DNA of 64,000 nucleotides from Pleomorphomonas sp. NRK KF1 (GTDB lineage Bacteria; Pseudomonadota; Alphaproteobacteria; Rhizobiales; Pleomorphomonadaceae), in the NCBI RefSeq assembly GCF_023721755.1, contig NZ_JAMDLH010000002.1:682001-746000 (forward strand), in the 5' to 3' direction. This document shows positions 34,363-42,959 of this stretch, in pieces (positions within the stretch are counted from its first letter, which is position 1; every line of letters starts with the position of its first letter). Position numbers and translations under genes: made by a program. A model generated the notes under the pieces. The model made no database searches, was not told the origin of the DNA, and was given only the letters and a program-made list of their open reading frames with translations.

Positions 34363-36636
34363 TCAGGCGGCGACGCCGGCATTGGCGAGGATGTAGTCGA
34401 GGCAGGGACCGCTTTCGAGCGGTCTTGAGAACAGATAGCCCTGGAAGCGGGCGCAACCGAGATCGATGAACCGGGGAAGCTGCTCGGGCTGCTCGATGCC
34501 TTCCACCACGGCGCGGAGACCGAGCGTACGGCTGAGCGTGACGATCGACCGGATGACATGTTCGTTGAGGTCGCCCTGGCTCGTGAAGGTGAGCGAGCGG
34601 TCGATCTTCAGCGTATCCAGTGGCAGTTCGCGCAGGTAGTGCAACGAGGTGTGCCCCATGCCGAAGTCGTCGAGTGCAATGCGGACACCGGCCTTCCGCA
34701 GGCGGAGCAACGCACCGATCGCTTGAGCGGCGGGCGCAAGCGAGGTCGACTCGGTGATTTCCAGCTCGACGAGATGCGGATCGAGCTTCTCCTCGGCCAG
34801 AACGCGCAGGACCCTCCGGTCGAAGGAGGCATCCTGCAACTGGAGGGGTGAGACGTTGACGGAGACAATGAGGTCGCCGGGCACCGACGAGGCCCAGGCG
34901 GCGCGCTGCCGACAGGCAAGACGAAGCACATGCTCGCCCAACTGATCGGCGAAATGCATGTCCTCCGCCAGTGCGACGGTCACCGAGGGGGGAATGAGGC
35001 CGTAAATCTCATGGTTCCACCTCAGCAGCGCCTCGACACCGAACACCCGGCGCTCTTCGATGCATACCTGTGGCTGATACTGGAGAAAGAGGCGGTCGGA
35101 CGATCCGAGCGCGTCCACCAGATCCCGGGCAAGAACGCTGGCAAGATGCCCGGCGGTGCCATGCAGGTCGATCAGCCTATGTCCGTGCACCACCTCGGTC
35201 GACTCCGAGGCTTCTATCAGCGTTCGCATCGCCTCGGCGTTGGCAGCGACCCTCAGTCGCCGCGCAATCCGGACGAACGGCAGGTAAAGCACCATTCCGA
35301 CGGCGAGCGACACGAGCTGCAAGACGACGCCAGCCGACGAACCGGTGGCCAGGTAGCCGCTGAAAAGCGTCGGCATCGTCCAGGAAACCGTTTGGTCGGC
35401 CACGGGAACGAAGCCGCCAATCGTCGCCGCATAGGCGATCAGCGATTGCACGACCGGGGTCAGGATGAAGGGAACGACGTAGAGCGGATTCAGGATCAAC
35501 GGCAAACCGAACAGCAGGGGTTCGTTGACGTTGATGAAAGCCGGCAACAGCGACAACCAGGCAAGGCGACGGATGGCCGGCTCCTTGTCGGAATAGAGAA
35601 GTGCGAGGATCAGACAGAGTGTGGACCCGGAACCGCCGTAGGCGGAGTAGATGGGAAAGAAGTTCCAGGTGATGGCCGTGGCCGAGCCGGCGGCTCTGGC
35701 CCCATCGGCCGCCGTCATCATCTGCTCCAGCACGGGCGCCAACATGTTGCCCCCGTGCCCGCCGAGGAACCAAATGGACTGGCGGACCAGGACGTAGGCT
35801 GCCGAAACCAACGCCGACGGCTCTGCCCCGGCGAAAGGCGCCGATATGGCGGTCGACAAGGTCGTGGTCAGATCCGGTCCGCCAAAGCTCACCTGTATCT
35901 GGCGGATCGCGGCGAAGACGAACAGCGTGATCATGCCGGCCGGCAGGATGGAAAAAAGATCGCCGACCAACGGATCGCCGCCGAAGCCGCGCAAGCGAAG
36001 ACGGAACCGCGGACGACGCGCAAGGAAAAGGAACAAGTAGCTGGCGCTGACGGCTACGACCAACGCCGCCGGCAGTCCACGCGATGACGACAGCGCATCC
36101 TTCCAGCGCTCGAGCGTTTCCGGCGCAACGACAATGAAGAAGCATGCCAACGCAACCACGGAGGCACTGGCCGGATTCACCGGGTAGCGATCGGCGCGCG
36201 TGCTGACAAGAACGGCCAGCGAATGGGAGAAGCCGGCGACGACGACCAGAGCGACAAGGCCGAAGGTGCCTCCCGCGAGGGTGGAACAGAGCGCGCGCAG
36301 GGCCGCGATGACTTCGGAAGGAAGCGCCGAGACAAAGGAAAAGGAAAGAAGCGCGTTGACGAAATGGGCGAACGCGCCGACCAGCACCAGCGGCAAGGAG
36401 AGCAGCAGGGCGCGTCTGAGGGCTACCAACAGAGGCCAGGCGGCAAAGCGCCCCATTGCCTCCACGAACTTGGACGACAGGCGGCGGACGAAAGAACCTT
36501 CACCACGCAAGGCAGCGGGTGCCGGCGGCACGAATCGTGCCGAGTTCTGATCTGCGATCGGCTCATTTGTCATGGCTGTCGCCCGTCCCGTTACATCGTT
36601 GTCGCCGCTCTTCACCGGCAGCTGTACGGACAGCAT
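34363..36636 (-). CDS. PTS EIIC-like membrane domain fused to EAL c-di-GMP phosphodiesterase
   Basis: A 757-residue inner-membrane protein. Residues about 60-470 form a PTS EIIC domain of the lactose/cellobiose family: multiple helices, a GGHGGNMLAPVLEQM motif, and FINVNEPLLFGLPLILNP, the family's NEP sugar/phosphoryl signature. Residues about 500-750 form an EAL domain with E535 in EALLRW, NVSPLQLQ, ELEITES, D656-D657 in DDFGMG, LKIDRS and VVEGIEQ, so it looks catalytically intact. No EIIA, EIIB or HPr gene is near. It likely senses a sugar in the membrane domain and hydrolyses c-di-GMP, rather than transporting by phosphorylation. That role is inferred. An internal ATG (MTNEPIAD) 21 codons in is an alternative start. 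Confidence 0.88.
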   Translation of the reverse strand: MLSVQLPVKSGDNDVTGRATAMTNEPIADQNSARFVPPAPAALRGEGSFVRRLSSKFVEAMGRFAAWPLLVALRRALLLSLPLVLVGAFAHFVNALLSFSFVSALPSEVIAALRALCSTLAGGTFGLVALVVVAGFSHSLAVLVSTRADRYPVNPASASVVALACFFIVVAPETLERWKDALSSSRGLPAALVVAVSASYLFLFLARRPRFRLRLRGFGGDPLVGDLFSILPAGMITLFVFAAIRQIQVSFGGPDLTTTLSTAISAPFAGAEPSALVSAAYVLVRQSIWFLGGHGGNMLAPVLEQMMTAADGARAAGSATAITWNFFPIYSAYGGSGSTLCLILALLYSDKEPAIRRLAWLSLLPAFINVNEPLLFGLPLILNPLYVVPFILTPVVQSLIAYAATIGGFVPVADQTVSWTMPTLFSGYLATGSSAGVVLQLVSLAVGMVLYLPFVRIARRLRVAANAEAMRTLIEASESTEVVHGHRLIDLHGTAGHLASVLARDLVDALGSSDRLFLQYQPQVCIEERRVFGVEALLRWNHEIYGLIPPSVTVALAEDMHFADQLGEHVLRLACRQRAAWASSVPGDLIVSVNVSPLQLQDASFDRRVLRVLAEEKLDPHLVELEITESTSLAPAAQAIGALLRLRKAGVRIALDDFGMGHTSLHYLRELPLDTLKIDRSLTFTSQGDLNEHVIRSIVTLSRTLGLRAVVEGIEQPEQLPRFIDLGCARFQGYLFSRPLESGPCLDYILANAGVAA

Positions 36637-37127
36637 CCTTGACCAAAATCCTTGCTGAAATACTGAATGGGTGGTCGGAGGCCTTTATTGTTCAACGAAA
36701 GCGAGTGTTTCGGCACCCGATGTCGGTTCGCGCCCGAGACTTGGACGTCCGTTTCCGCAAGCTCGTCGTTTTCCGGAGAATTCAGCCATTTGAACCGCCA
36801 CGTCGAACAAAGGAGCGATACCGAGCTCCCATCTTGTTGACGCAAAACGCTGTTCCACCGGCGGGCGCAAGGCATCCGGAAACAATCGGCATTGTGGCAG
36901 ATTCAGTCAGATCTTGAAGTTAAGGTTATTGAAAAGTTGCCGGCATAGCCTGTCAATCGACTGTGGCGCTCGCATCGACGCCATATTATTAACGTATGGT
37001 TGACTGAAGAAGCTGTACGGGCCGCATCTTGTTGTTAGGTCCGGCCCAATCGACCGGGAACAGCGGAACTTGTTTGTCGGTGCCACCGGTCGAGACGACC
37101 CTGTATCGGGAAAGTTGGAGACGCGGC
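36637..37127 (+). other. 491-base divergent intergenic region before the pdhS-like gene
   Basis: The gap separates the EIIC-EAL gene (minus) from the histidine kinase (plus), so it should hold two promoters. It is AT-richer than its surroundings between about 36900 and 37010. Short reading frames on both strands show no family resemblance. A CtrA-like motif lies near 36989. Confidence 0.5.
36989..37003 (+). promoter_or_regulatory. CtrA-box-like motif (TTAA-N7-TTGA)
   Basis: TTAA, seven bases, TTGA, one mismatch from the CtrA consensus TTAA-N7-TTAA. It sits 125 bases upstream of a kinase whose family acts in the DivK-CtrA circuit, so feedback control is plausible. A single imperfect half-specific motif can occur by chance. 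Confidence 0.3.
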
Positions 37128-40100
37128 ATGTCCGGCGGAGCAGATCTGTTCAGAGTCCTGAGCCAAACGGAAAATCTCGGCGCGCTCGTGGCCGATACTC
37201 GTCCATCCCTCGTGGTTGACCGAACCGGTACTCGTTTGCTTTGGGCCAACGCGGCCGGCGCCGCCTTTTTCGGCGTGACGACTCTTGAGAACCTAACGGC
37301 TCTGCGGTTTGCTTCCGCCTCTCCTTTCGCGCGCCGCATCGCCACGCTGGACGACATACTGGTCAGCAGCCAGGACCGGATCGAGCGATTGCCCCTGCAA
37401 CGCGGCCTGTTGCCCCGGCCGACGGTCTGCAAGGCCAGCCGCGTGCAGACGAACGATATCAAGGCGATCCTGCTGACCATTGTCGATGGGACGGGCTCTT
37501 TCGCCGGCGATCCGATCGCGGCCTTCGCCACCCTCACCGCGTCTGCCCAGCCCGGCCTTCCTGCGCCCATAGCAACGGTTGGCGAGGATGCCGAAGCAGA
37601 ACCGGCCGAGGAAGCCGCCGCCGAAGCAATCCAGCCGGATGCAACCGAGCAGGCGGAGGCCAATGACGAAGTTGCCGCCACCGAGACTATCCCCGACGAG
37701 ATTGTACCGGATCTTGTGGCCGACAACACCGAAGCGATCGTAGACGCCCCCCTGCCGGAGCCCCTCCAGCTGGAGCCCATCGTTGTCGGCGACGTCACGA
37801 CCGAGGCGCCCGTTTCCGACGACGGCGAGGAAGAAGCGCCGCGTGAGCCGGATGCGCCCACAAACGTCGAGGTCAACGCCGAGGAAGCCGACGCCGAGCC
37901 CATCGATGCCGCCATGACGGAAGCCGAGCTAGTGGCCTCCACGGACCTTGAGGATGTTGCCGGCGAAGCTTTGCCGGAACCGATCGAATACGCCCAGCCC
38001 GTCTCAGAAGAGGCCGTTTCCGAAGTCGCCGAACCCTCGGCCGAAGACGCTTCGGTCGAGCCCGAAGAAGCGTCGCCGGAGACGCTCCCCGCGCCGACCT
38101 TCGTGTTTCCGACCCATGGGAGGGCGGTGCGCTTCGTTTTCGAGCTGGACCCCCTGCTGGCCTTCACCTTCGTGTCGGCCGATCTCGCCGCAACGGTCGG
38201 TCCCGACATGGCAGACATTCTCAGCCGCACATGGTCCGAAGTCGCCGGCCGTCTGGAGTTCGATCCGGCGGGACGGGTCGCCGAGGCGCTCGGCCATCGC
38301 GACACGTTCACCGGCCTCACCGTCGACTGGCCGGTGGAAGGCGAGCATTTGCGCGTTCCGGCCGACCTGGCGGGCATGCCGGTGTTCGGGCGAGAGCGGG
38401 CTTTCCGCGGCTATCGGGGCTTCGGCGTGCTGAAGACCGGCGCTGCCTTCGAGGCCCCGATCCCCGCCGAACCGATCGCCGCCTCCGAACCCGATGAGAC
38501 GGCCCCGCTGCCGCAGACGGACAGCGCTGCCTCGACCGATGTCGCCGGCGAAATGACCGCAGGCGCGACGACTGTCATTGCTGATGACACCACTGGACAG
38601 CTTGTTGCCGACGAGATCGAAATCGCCAGCGACTTCCGGGCGGACGAAACATCCGAAGATGTCGCGCCGCCGCAGGACGTGACGACAGAGAACGACACCG
38701 ACGCCTTGAGCGACGTGGCCCGCGCATTGGAGGCCCTCGACGCGGACATCACGAACGAACCGGTAACCGACGCGACGGAAGAGCCTGCCGAGACTGATCC
38801 AGCGTCGGAGGATGCTGACGAGACAGTTACCGAGACCGCAGACGAGCCGATCGAGATCGTTGCCGTCGAGCCGGAGGAGTTGCCCCCCATCGAGACCACG
38901 CTTGAGCCGGGTGGCGACGACATCGACGCCGAGATGGACGACGAGCTCGCCGTTGACACGACGGCACCCGAGCCTGAGGACTTGCCGGACGAGCCCGTAG
39001 CCGCCGGGGAAGGCGTGGACGAACTGAAGGAACCGCTACCGCTGGTGCCTCCGCCGACGGAAGAAGACGTGTTGGACGCCGTCGACCCAGAGCCTGTCGC
39101 GCCGACGGTCTCGGACGTGACGACCTCGCCGACAACCTCCCATCGCACGACCTTCGCCAGCCTGACCGGCGATAAGGCCCGGGCTCTCTCCAAGCCGGAA
39201 CGCGATGCCTTCGACAAGATCGCCGAGGCCCTGGCCGATGCCTTCGGTCCGCGCATCATGGCCGAGCCGGCGGATCGTCCTCCGGTCCACCCGGTGCCGG
39301 TGGTCGCTCCCAAGGTCGAAGCACCGACCGAGTTGGGACCGTCCATCGACGTTGCTCTCCTCGACAAACTACCGGTGGCGTTGGCGATCCTGAGGGGCGG
39401 CGACATCATCCACGCCAATCGAGCCTTCCTCGACCTTTGCGGCTACCCGGACGTTGCCTCGATCGATGCCGACGGCGGTTTCGCCCAGGTGTTCGAAGGC
39501 GCCGCTCTCAGCCGCGACGCCGCCATTCCCGCCGTTCGCCGACGCGATGGCATCGAGATCCCCGTATCGGCCCGCCTGCATTCGATGCCCATGGAAGGCG
39601 GCATCGCCTCGCTTCTGGTGGTGCAGGAAACGGCCGCCGCCACCAGCCGCGACCGCCTCGCCATCGCCGAGCAGCGGGCAGAAGACATGGAAGCAATTCT
39701 CGACACCGCCACCGACGGCGTGCTGGTGCTCGACCACAAGGGGCTGGTCATCGGCGCCAACAAGTCGGCCGAAGCGCTGTTCGGCAATGAGCGGTCGCAC
39801 ATGATCGGGATGGCCTTCGTCGACCTTCTGGCGCCGGAAAGCCACCGCTCCGCCCTGGACTATCTCGACGGCCTCGGGCGCAACGCACTCTCCAGCGTGC
39901 TCAACGACGGGCGCGAGGTGATCGGTCGCGTGGCGGGCGGCGGCCTTGTGCCGCTGTTCATGACCGTCGGCCGGGTTTCGACGACCAAGTTCTGCGCCGT
40001 GCTCCGCGACATCACCCAGTGGAAGCGGGCCGAGGAAGAGCTGACCTCCGCCAAGAAGGCCGCCGAAAACGCCTCGTCCCAGAAATCCGACTTCCTGGCC

Positions 40101-40775
40101 AAAATGAGCCACGAGATCCGGACGCCGCTCAATGCCATCATCGGCTTCTCGGAAGTGATGATGGAAGAGCGCTTCGGGCCGGTGGGCAACGACCGCTACA
40201 AGGAATACCTGCGCGACATCCACGTGTCGGGCACCCACATCATGAGCCTTGTCAACGACCTGCTCGACCTCTCGAAGATCGAGGCAGGAAAGCTCGAACT
40301 GACCTTCGAGGCGGTGGGACTCAACGACGTTGTTCGGGAATGCGCGGCGCTGATGCAGCCACAAGCCAACCGCGAGCGGATCATCATCCGCACTTCTCTT
40401 TCCTCGAGCCTGCCGCCGGTGGTGGCCGACAACCGCAGCCTCCGGCAGATCATCCTGAACCTCCTGTCCAACGCCGTGAAGTTCAACTCGGCTGGAGGAC
40501 AGGTCATCATCTCGACCCTCTATGAGGAGTCCGGCGAGGTGGTTCTGAGGGTGCGCGACACCGGTCAGGGTATGAGCGAGGGCGACATCGTCAAGGCCAT
40601 GGAGCCCTTCCGCCAGCTCTCGACGTCGCGAACCGGTGGCGGCACCGGGCTCGGTCTGCCGCTGACCAAGGCATTGGTCGAAGCCAACCGCGCCTCCTTC
40701 CAGATCGACTCGACGCCCGGTCAGGGAACGATGATCCAGATCACCTTTCCCTCGACGCGAGTTCTGGCCGAGTAG
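37128..40775 (+). CDS. pdhS: PdhS/PleC-like sensor histidine kinase with long acidic linkers
   Basis: A 1215-residue cytoplasmic kinase with no membrane helices. Order: N-terminal region (1-150), Asp/Glu/Ala/Pro-rich linker (about 150-325), a small folded PAS-like region (325-445), a second acidic linker (445-670), two PAS domains (about 740-840 and 845-970), then HisKA with H995 in SHEIRTPLN and the IGFSEVMMEERFGPVGN stretch typical of the PleC/DivJ/PdhS group, and HATPase_c with DTGQGMS and GGGTGLGLPL. Such kinases control DivK phosphorylation and thereby CtrA in asymmetric division. ATG 37128 follows GGAG; an ATG at 37029 is less likely. The linkers are much longer than in a plain PleC. 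Confidence 0.85.
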   Translation: MSGGADLFRVLSQTENLGALVADTRPSLVVDRTGTRLLWANAAGAAFFGVTTLENLTALRFASASPFARRIATLDDILVSSQDRIERLPLQRGLLPRPTVCKASRVQTNDIKAILLTIVDGTGSFAGDPIAAFATLTASAQPGLPAPIATVGEDAEAEPAEEAAAEAIQPDATEQAEANDEVAATETIPDEIVPDLVADNTEAIVDAPLPEPLQLEPIVVGDVTTEAPVSDDGEEEAPREPDAPTNVEVNAEEADAEPIDAAMTEAELVASTDLEDVAGEALPEPIEYAQPVSEEAVSEVAEPSAEDASVEPEEASPETLPAPTFVFPTHGRAVRFVFELDPLLAFTFVSADLAATVGPDMADILSRTWSEVAGRLEFDPAGRVAEALGHRDTFTGLTVDWPVEGEHLRVPADLAGMPVFGRERAFRGYRGFGVLKTGAAFEAPIPAEPIAASEPDETAPLPQTDSAASTDVAGEMTAGATTVIADDTTGQLVADEIEIASDFRADETSEDVAPPQDVTTENDTDALSDVARALEALDADITNEPVTDATEEPAETDPASEDADETVTETADEPIEIVAVEPEELPPIETTLEPGGDDIDAEMDDELAVDTTAPEPEDLPDEPVAAGEGVDELKEPLPLVPPPTEEDVLDAVDPEPVAPTVSDVTTSPTTSHRTTFASLTGDKARALSKPERDAFDKIAEALADAFGPRIMAEPADRPPVHPVPVVAPKVEAPTELGPSIDVALLDKLPVALAILRGGDIIHANRAFLDLCGYPDVASIDADGGFAQVFEGAALSRDAAIPAVRRRDGIEIPVSARLHSMPMEGGIASLLVVQETAAATSRDRLAIAEQRAEDMEAILDTATDGVLVLDHKGLVIGANKSAEALFGNERSHMIGMAFVDLLAPESHRSALDYLDGLGRNALSSVLNDGREVIGRVAGGGLVPLFMTVGRVSTTKFCAVLRDITQWKRAEEELTSAKKAAENASSQKSDFLAKMSHEIRTPLNAIIGFSEVMMEERFGPVGNDRYKEYLRDIHVSGTHIMSLVNDLLDLSKIEAGKLELTFEAVGLNDVVRECAALMQPQANRERIIIRTSLSSSLPPVVADNRSLRQIILNLLSNAVKFNSAGGQVIISTLYEESGEVVLRVRDTGQGMSEGDIVKAMEPFRQLSTSRTGGGTGLGLPLTKALVEANRASFQIDSTPGQGTMIQITFPSTRVLAE

Positions 40776-40801
40776 CGGCGAACCTGCAAGCTTTAAACAT
40801 G

Positions 40802-40834
40802 ACACCCGGCGGTCCGTTCCGCCGGGTGTTTTCG
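40802..40834 (+). terminator. Rho-independent terminator of the pdhS-like gene
   Basis: Perfect 11-base arms (acacccggcgg and its complement), a 6-base loop and the tail TTTTCGTT. It lies 26 bases after the kinase stop. Confidence 0.85.
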
Positions 40835-40943
40835 TTCGAGCCGTCGGAACAGGAAAGTTGTCGGCAGGCTCGTTTCAGCCCTGCACGCTCCGCCCGGCAG
40901 ATCTGCACCGCCGAGCGCGGGTTTACACGTGCTTGAAAATGAA

Positions 40944-40962
40944 GTTGAGAATGATTATCAAC
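40944..40962 (+). promoter_or_regulatory. Fur-family-like iron operator upstream of bfd
   Basis: GTTGAGAATGATTATCAAC is a 19-base imperfect palindrome close to Fur-family boxes (GATAATGATTATC-like core). It lies 146 bases before the bfd start. In Hyphomicrobiales the reader could be Irr, RirA or a Fur/Mur protein; the sequence does not decide which. Confidence 0.5.
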
Positions 40963-40990
40963 AAAGATGCGAAGGCGAAGGGTTCGATAC

Positions 40991-41057
40991 CTAGAGCACC
41001 CGCCGATCAGGTTGAATCAACCTGATCGAAAAGCGGCTGCTTCAGCGAATGCTCTAG
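40991..41057 (+). repeat. REP-like palindromic element
   Basis: Outer inverted repeats ctagagca and tgctctag (8 bases) enclose an inner near-perfect palindrome at 41004-41028 with 12-base arms around a single central A (cgatcaggttga / tcaacctgatcg), and CCGC/GCGG can pair between the two. The whole can fold into a nested cruciform or RNA hairpin. Elements that begin and end in CTAGAGCA/TGCTCTAG are familiar as dispersed intergenic repeats in Hyphomicrobiales. Only one copy is in this window. Confidence 0.7.
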
Positions 41058-41108
41058 TACCCGAGCAAGCCACGGAAAGGGCGCTAGGCACGCCCCCGGA
41101 GTTCATCG

Positions 41109-41402
41109 ATGATCGTCTGTCATTGCAACGTCCTGACCGTCGAAGACATTCAGGGCGCCGTTGACGAACTGCTGACCGAGATGCCGCTGCGGGTCATCAC
41201 GCCCGGTCTCGTCTATCGCCGACTGGGAACGCGCGGCCGCTGCTGCGGCTGTTTCCCGCTGGCGATCGACGTCATCAACGCTCATATCGAAAAGCGACTT
41301 GCCGCCGACGATCTGGCCGAACGCCGGCAGCAGATCGTCGAACAGCAGCGCGCCTATCGCGAGAACATGCCGACACGTCGCCGGGTCACGACGCCGGCCT
41401 GA
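41109..41402 (+). CDS. bfd: Bacterioferritin-associated ferredoxin
   Basis: A 97-residue [2Fe-2S] protein of the Fer2_BFD family. The cluster ligands are C4 and C6 (CHC) and C45 and C48 (CCGC). It passes electrons to bacterioferritin to release stored iron when iron is scarce. It is about 30 residues longer than the E. coli protein, with a basic, polar C-terminal tail. It converges on bfr 26 bases away. An iron-type palindrome lies upstream. Confidence 0.88.
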   Translation: MIVCHCNVLTVEDIQGAVDELLTEMPLRVITPGLVYRRLGTRGRCCGCFPLAIDVINAHIEKRLAADDLAERRQQIVEQQRAYRENMPTRRRVTTPA

Positions 41403-41428
41403 CGTGTCGGATGGTCCGAGCGTCGGGG

Positions 41429-41914
41429 TCAGTCGACCTTGTCGGTGCTGTCGGCGTTGAGCTGGATGTAGGCGGCTTCGCCGATCTTGTCATAAAGGGC
41501 GATCTGCGACTCCAGGAAGTCGATGTGCCCTTCCTCGTCCTTCAGAAGATCGGTGAACAGCTCCATAGATACGTAATCGCCTTCCTCGGCGCACAGCAGG
41601 CGCGAGGCGCGATAGGAGTTGCGGGCGTCGATCTCGCCTGCGAGGTCGGCTTCCAGGATTTCCCGAACAGTCTGGCCGATACGAAGCGGCGGAATGGTCT
41701 GAAGGTTGGGGTGGCCCTCAAGGAAAATGATGCGGGAGATCAGCCTGTCGGCGTGGTGCATCTCCTCGATCGACTCCTCGCGCTCCTTCTTGGCGAACTT
41801 GGTGACGCCCATATCCTCAAGGAGACGATAGTGGAGCCAATACTGGTTGACGGCGCCGAGTTCGAGGAACAACGCCTCGTTCAAACGCTCGATGACCTTC
41901 TCATTCCCACGCAT
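41429..41914 (-). CDS. bfr: Bacterioferritin
   Basis: A 161-residue iron-storage protein that forms a 24-mer shell. Ferroxidase ligands E18, E51 and H54 are in the expected places, with E94, E127 and H130 positions also recognisable (DLAGEID, DEEGHID), and the haem-ligand methionine M52 is present (EEMHHADR). Length matches the family. An AGGAGG ribosome site precedes the ATG. A canonical Irr-type box lies 14 bases upstream of the start, which implies repression under iron limitation. Confidence 0.96.
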   Translation of the reverse strand: MRGNEKVIERLNEALFLELGAVNQYWLHYRLLEDMGVTKFAKKEREESIEEMHHADRLISRIIFLEGHPNLQTIPPLRIGQTVREILEADLAGEIDARNSYRASRLLCAEEGDYVSMELFTDLLKDEEGHIDFLESQIALYDKIGEAAYIQLNADSTDKVD

Positions 41915-41927
41915 GAAAACCTCCTTG

Positions 41928-41944
41928 GTTAGAATTCTTCTAAC
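41928..41944 (-). promoter_or_regulatory. Irr-type iron control element at the bfr promoter
   Basis: GTTAGAATTCTTCTAAC is a perfect 7-base inverted repeat around three bases and matches the rhizobial Irr box (TTAGAA-N3-TTCTAA). It ends 14 bases before the bfr ATG, overlapping the likely transcription start, which suits repression by Irr when haem and iron are low. Confidence 0.75.
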
Positions 41945-42127
41945 TTACGACAAGTCGGAAGAAATGCAAGCTGTCTTCGCGTGGGCGCACCCCCGTCCGG
42001 CTCACCCGGAAATCACTGTAGAAGCAAAAGTCTGGCCCGGGCAATTGACCCGAGGTCGGATTTATCCGGCGACGCTCCCAAACGAGGGCATCCAGATCTC
42101 GCGGATTTAGGCCGCCCCCGTTCGGGC

Positions 42128-42949
42128 TCAGCCCGCGAGGAACACGGCACGCTCGGCCTTTTCCTTTTCCACCTGCGAGCGGTGCGACAGCACCGAAGCT
42201 GCTATGACGCCGACGGCGATCACCGAGATCAGGATGGTGGAGATAGCGTTGATTTCCGGCGTCACGCCGAGGCGGACCATGGAGTAGATCTTGATTGGCA
42301 GCGTAGTGGCGCCGGGGCCCGTATTGAACGAGGCGATGACGAGGTCGTCGAGCGACAGCGTGAAGGCCAGCATCCAGCCGGCAACGACGCCCGGCAGGAT
42401 CAGCGGCAGGGTGATCAGGAAGAAGGTCTTCACCGGCGGGCAGCCGAGATCGAGGGCCGCTTCCTCCAGGCTGCGATCGAGCGTGACGAGGCGCGATTGC
42501 ACCACGACGGCGACGAAGCACATGGTGAGCGTCGTATGGGCGATTACCACCGCCCAGAAGCCGCGGTCGAAACCGATGGCGACGAACAGCAGCAGAAGCG
42601 ACAGGCCGGTGATCACCTCCGGCATGACAAGCGGTGCGTAAACCATGCCCGAGAACAGGGCGCGACCGTGGAACTTCCTGTAACGGTCGAGCACCAGAGC
42701 GGCCATCGTTCCGAGCACGGTGGCGAAGGAGGCCGAGATGATGCCGACGCGAATGGTCACCCAGGCGGCGTCGATGATCGCCTGATCATGGACCAGCTCG
42801 ACATACCACTGCGTCGAAAAGCCGCCCCACACCGTCACCAGCTTGGACGCGTTGAAGGAATAGACCACCAGGATCAGGATGGGCACGTAAAGGAAGGCGA
42901 AGCCGAACACCAGCGAAGTGATGTTGAACCAGCTCGTGGACTTGTTCAT
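42128..42949 (-). CDS. potI: Putrescine/polyamine ABC transporter permease (PotI/PotC-like)
   Basis: A 273-residue inner-membrane permease. It has an N-terminal helix (FGFAFLYVPILILVVYSFN) and the coupling loop LEEAALDLGCPPVKTFFLIT, the form found in polyamine and Fe-type importers, and LPIKIYSMVRLGVTPEINA near the end. It is last in a potF-potG-potH-potI order on the minus strand, the same order as the E. coli putrescine system. Ten bases separate it from potH. Confidence 0.9.
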   Translation of the reverse strand: MNKSTSWFNITSLVFGFAFLYVPILILVVYSFNASKLVTVWGGFSTQWYVELVHDQAIIDAAWVTIRVGIISASFATVLGTMAALVLDRYRKFHGRALFSGMVYAPLVMPEVITGLSLLLLFVAIGFDRGFWAVVIAHTTLTMCFVAVVVQSRLVTLDRSLEEAALDLGCPPVKTFFLITLPLILPGVVAGWMLAFTLSLDDLVIASFNTGPGATTLPIKIYSMVRLGVTPEINAISTILISVIAVGVIAASVLSHRSQVEKEKAERAVFLAG

Positions 42950-42959
42950 GGCGCGCTCC

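Larger units (their letters stand above)
40776..41108 (+). other. 333-base gap with terminator, iron-type box and palindromic repeat
   Basis: No gene. In order it holds the terminator of the kinase gene, a Fur-family-like palindrome, a 67-base palindromic repeat element, and the ribosome site (GGAG) of bfd. Confidence 0.6.

Noticed and set aside
36612-36885. Two small minus-strand frames in the EIIC-EAL/pdhS gap
   Set aside because: Overlapping alternatives in different frames, without motifs or good start sites; the first overlaps the EIIC-EAL coding start.
40991-41057. The palindromic element as an IS end or attachment site
   Set aside because: No transposase, integrase or second copy is nearby; a dispersed REP-like repeat is simpler.
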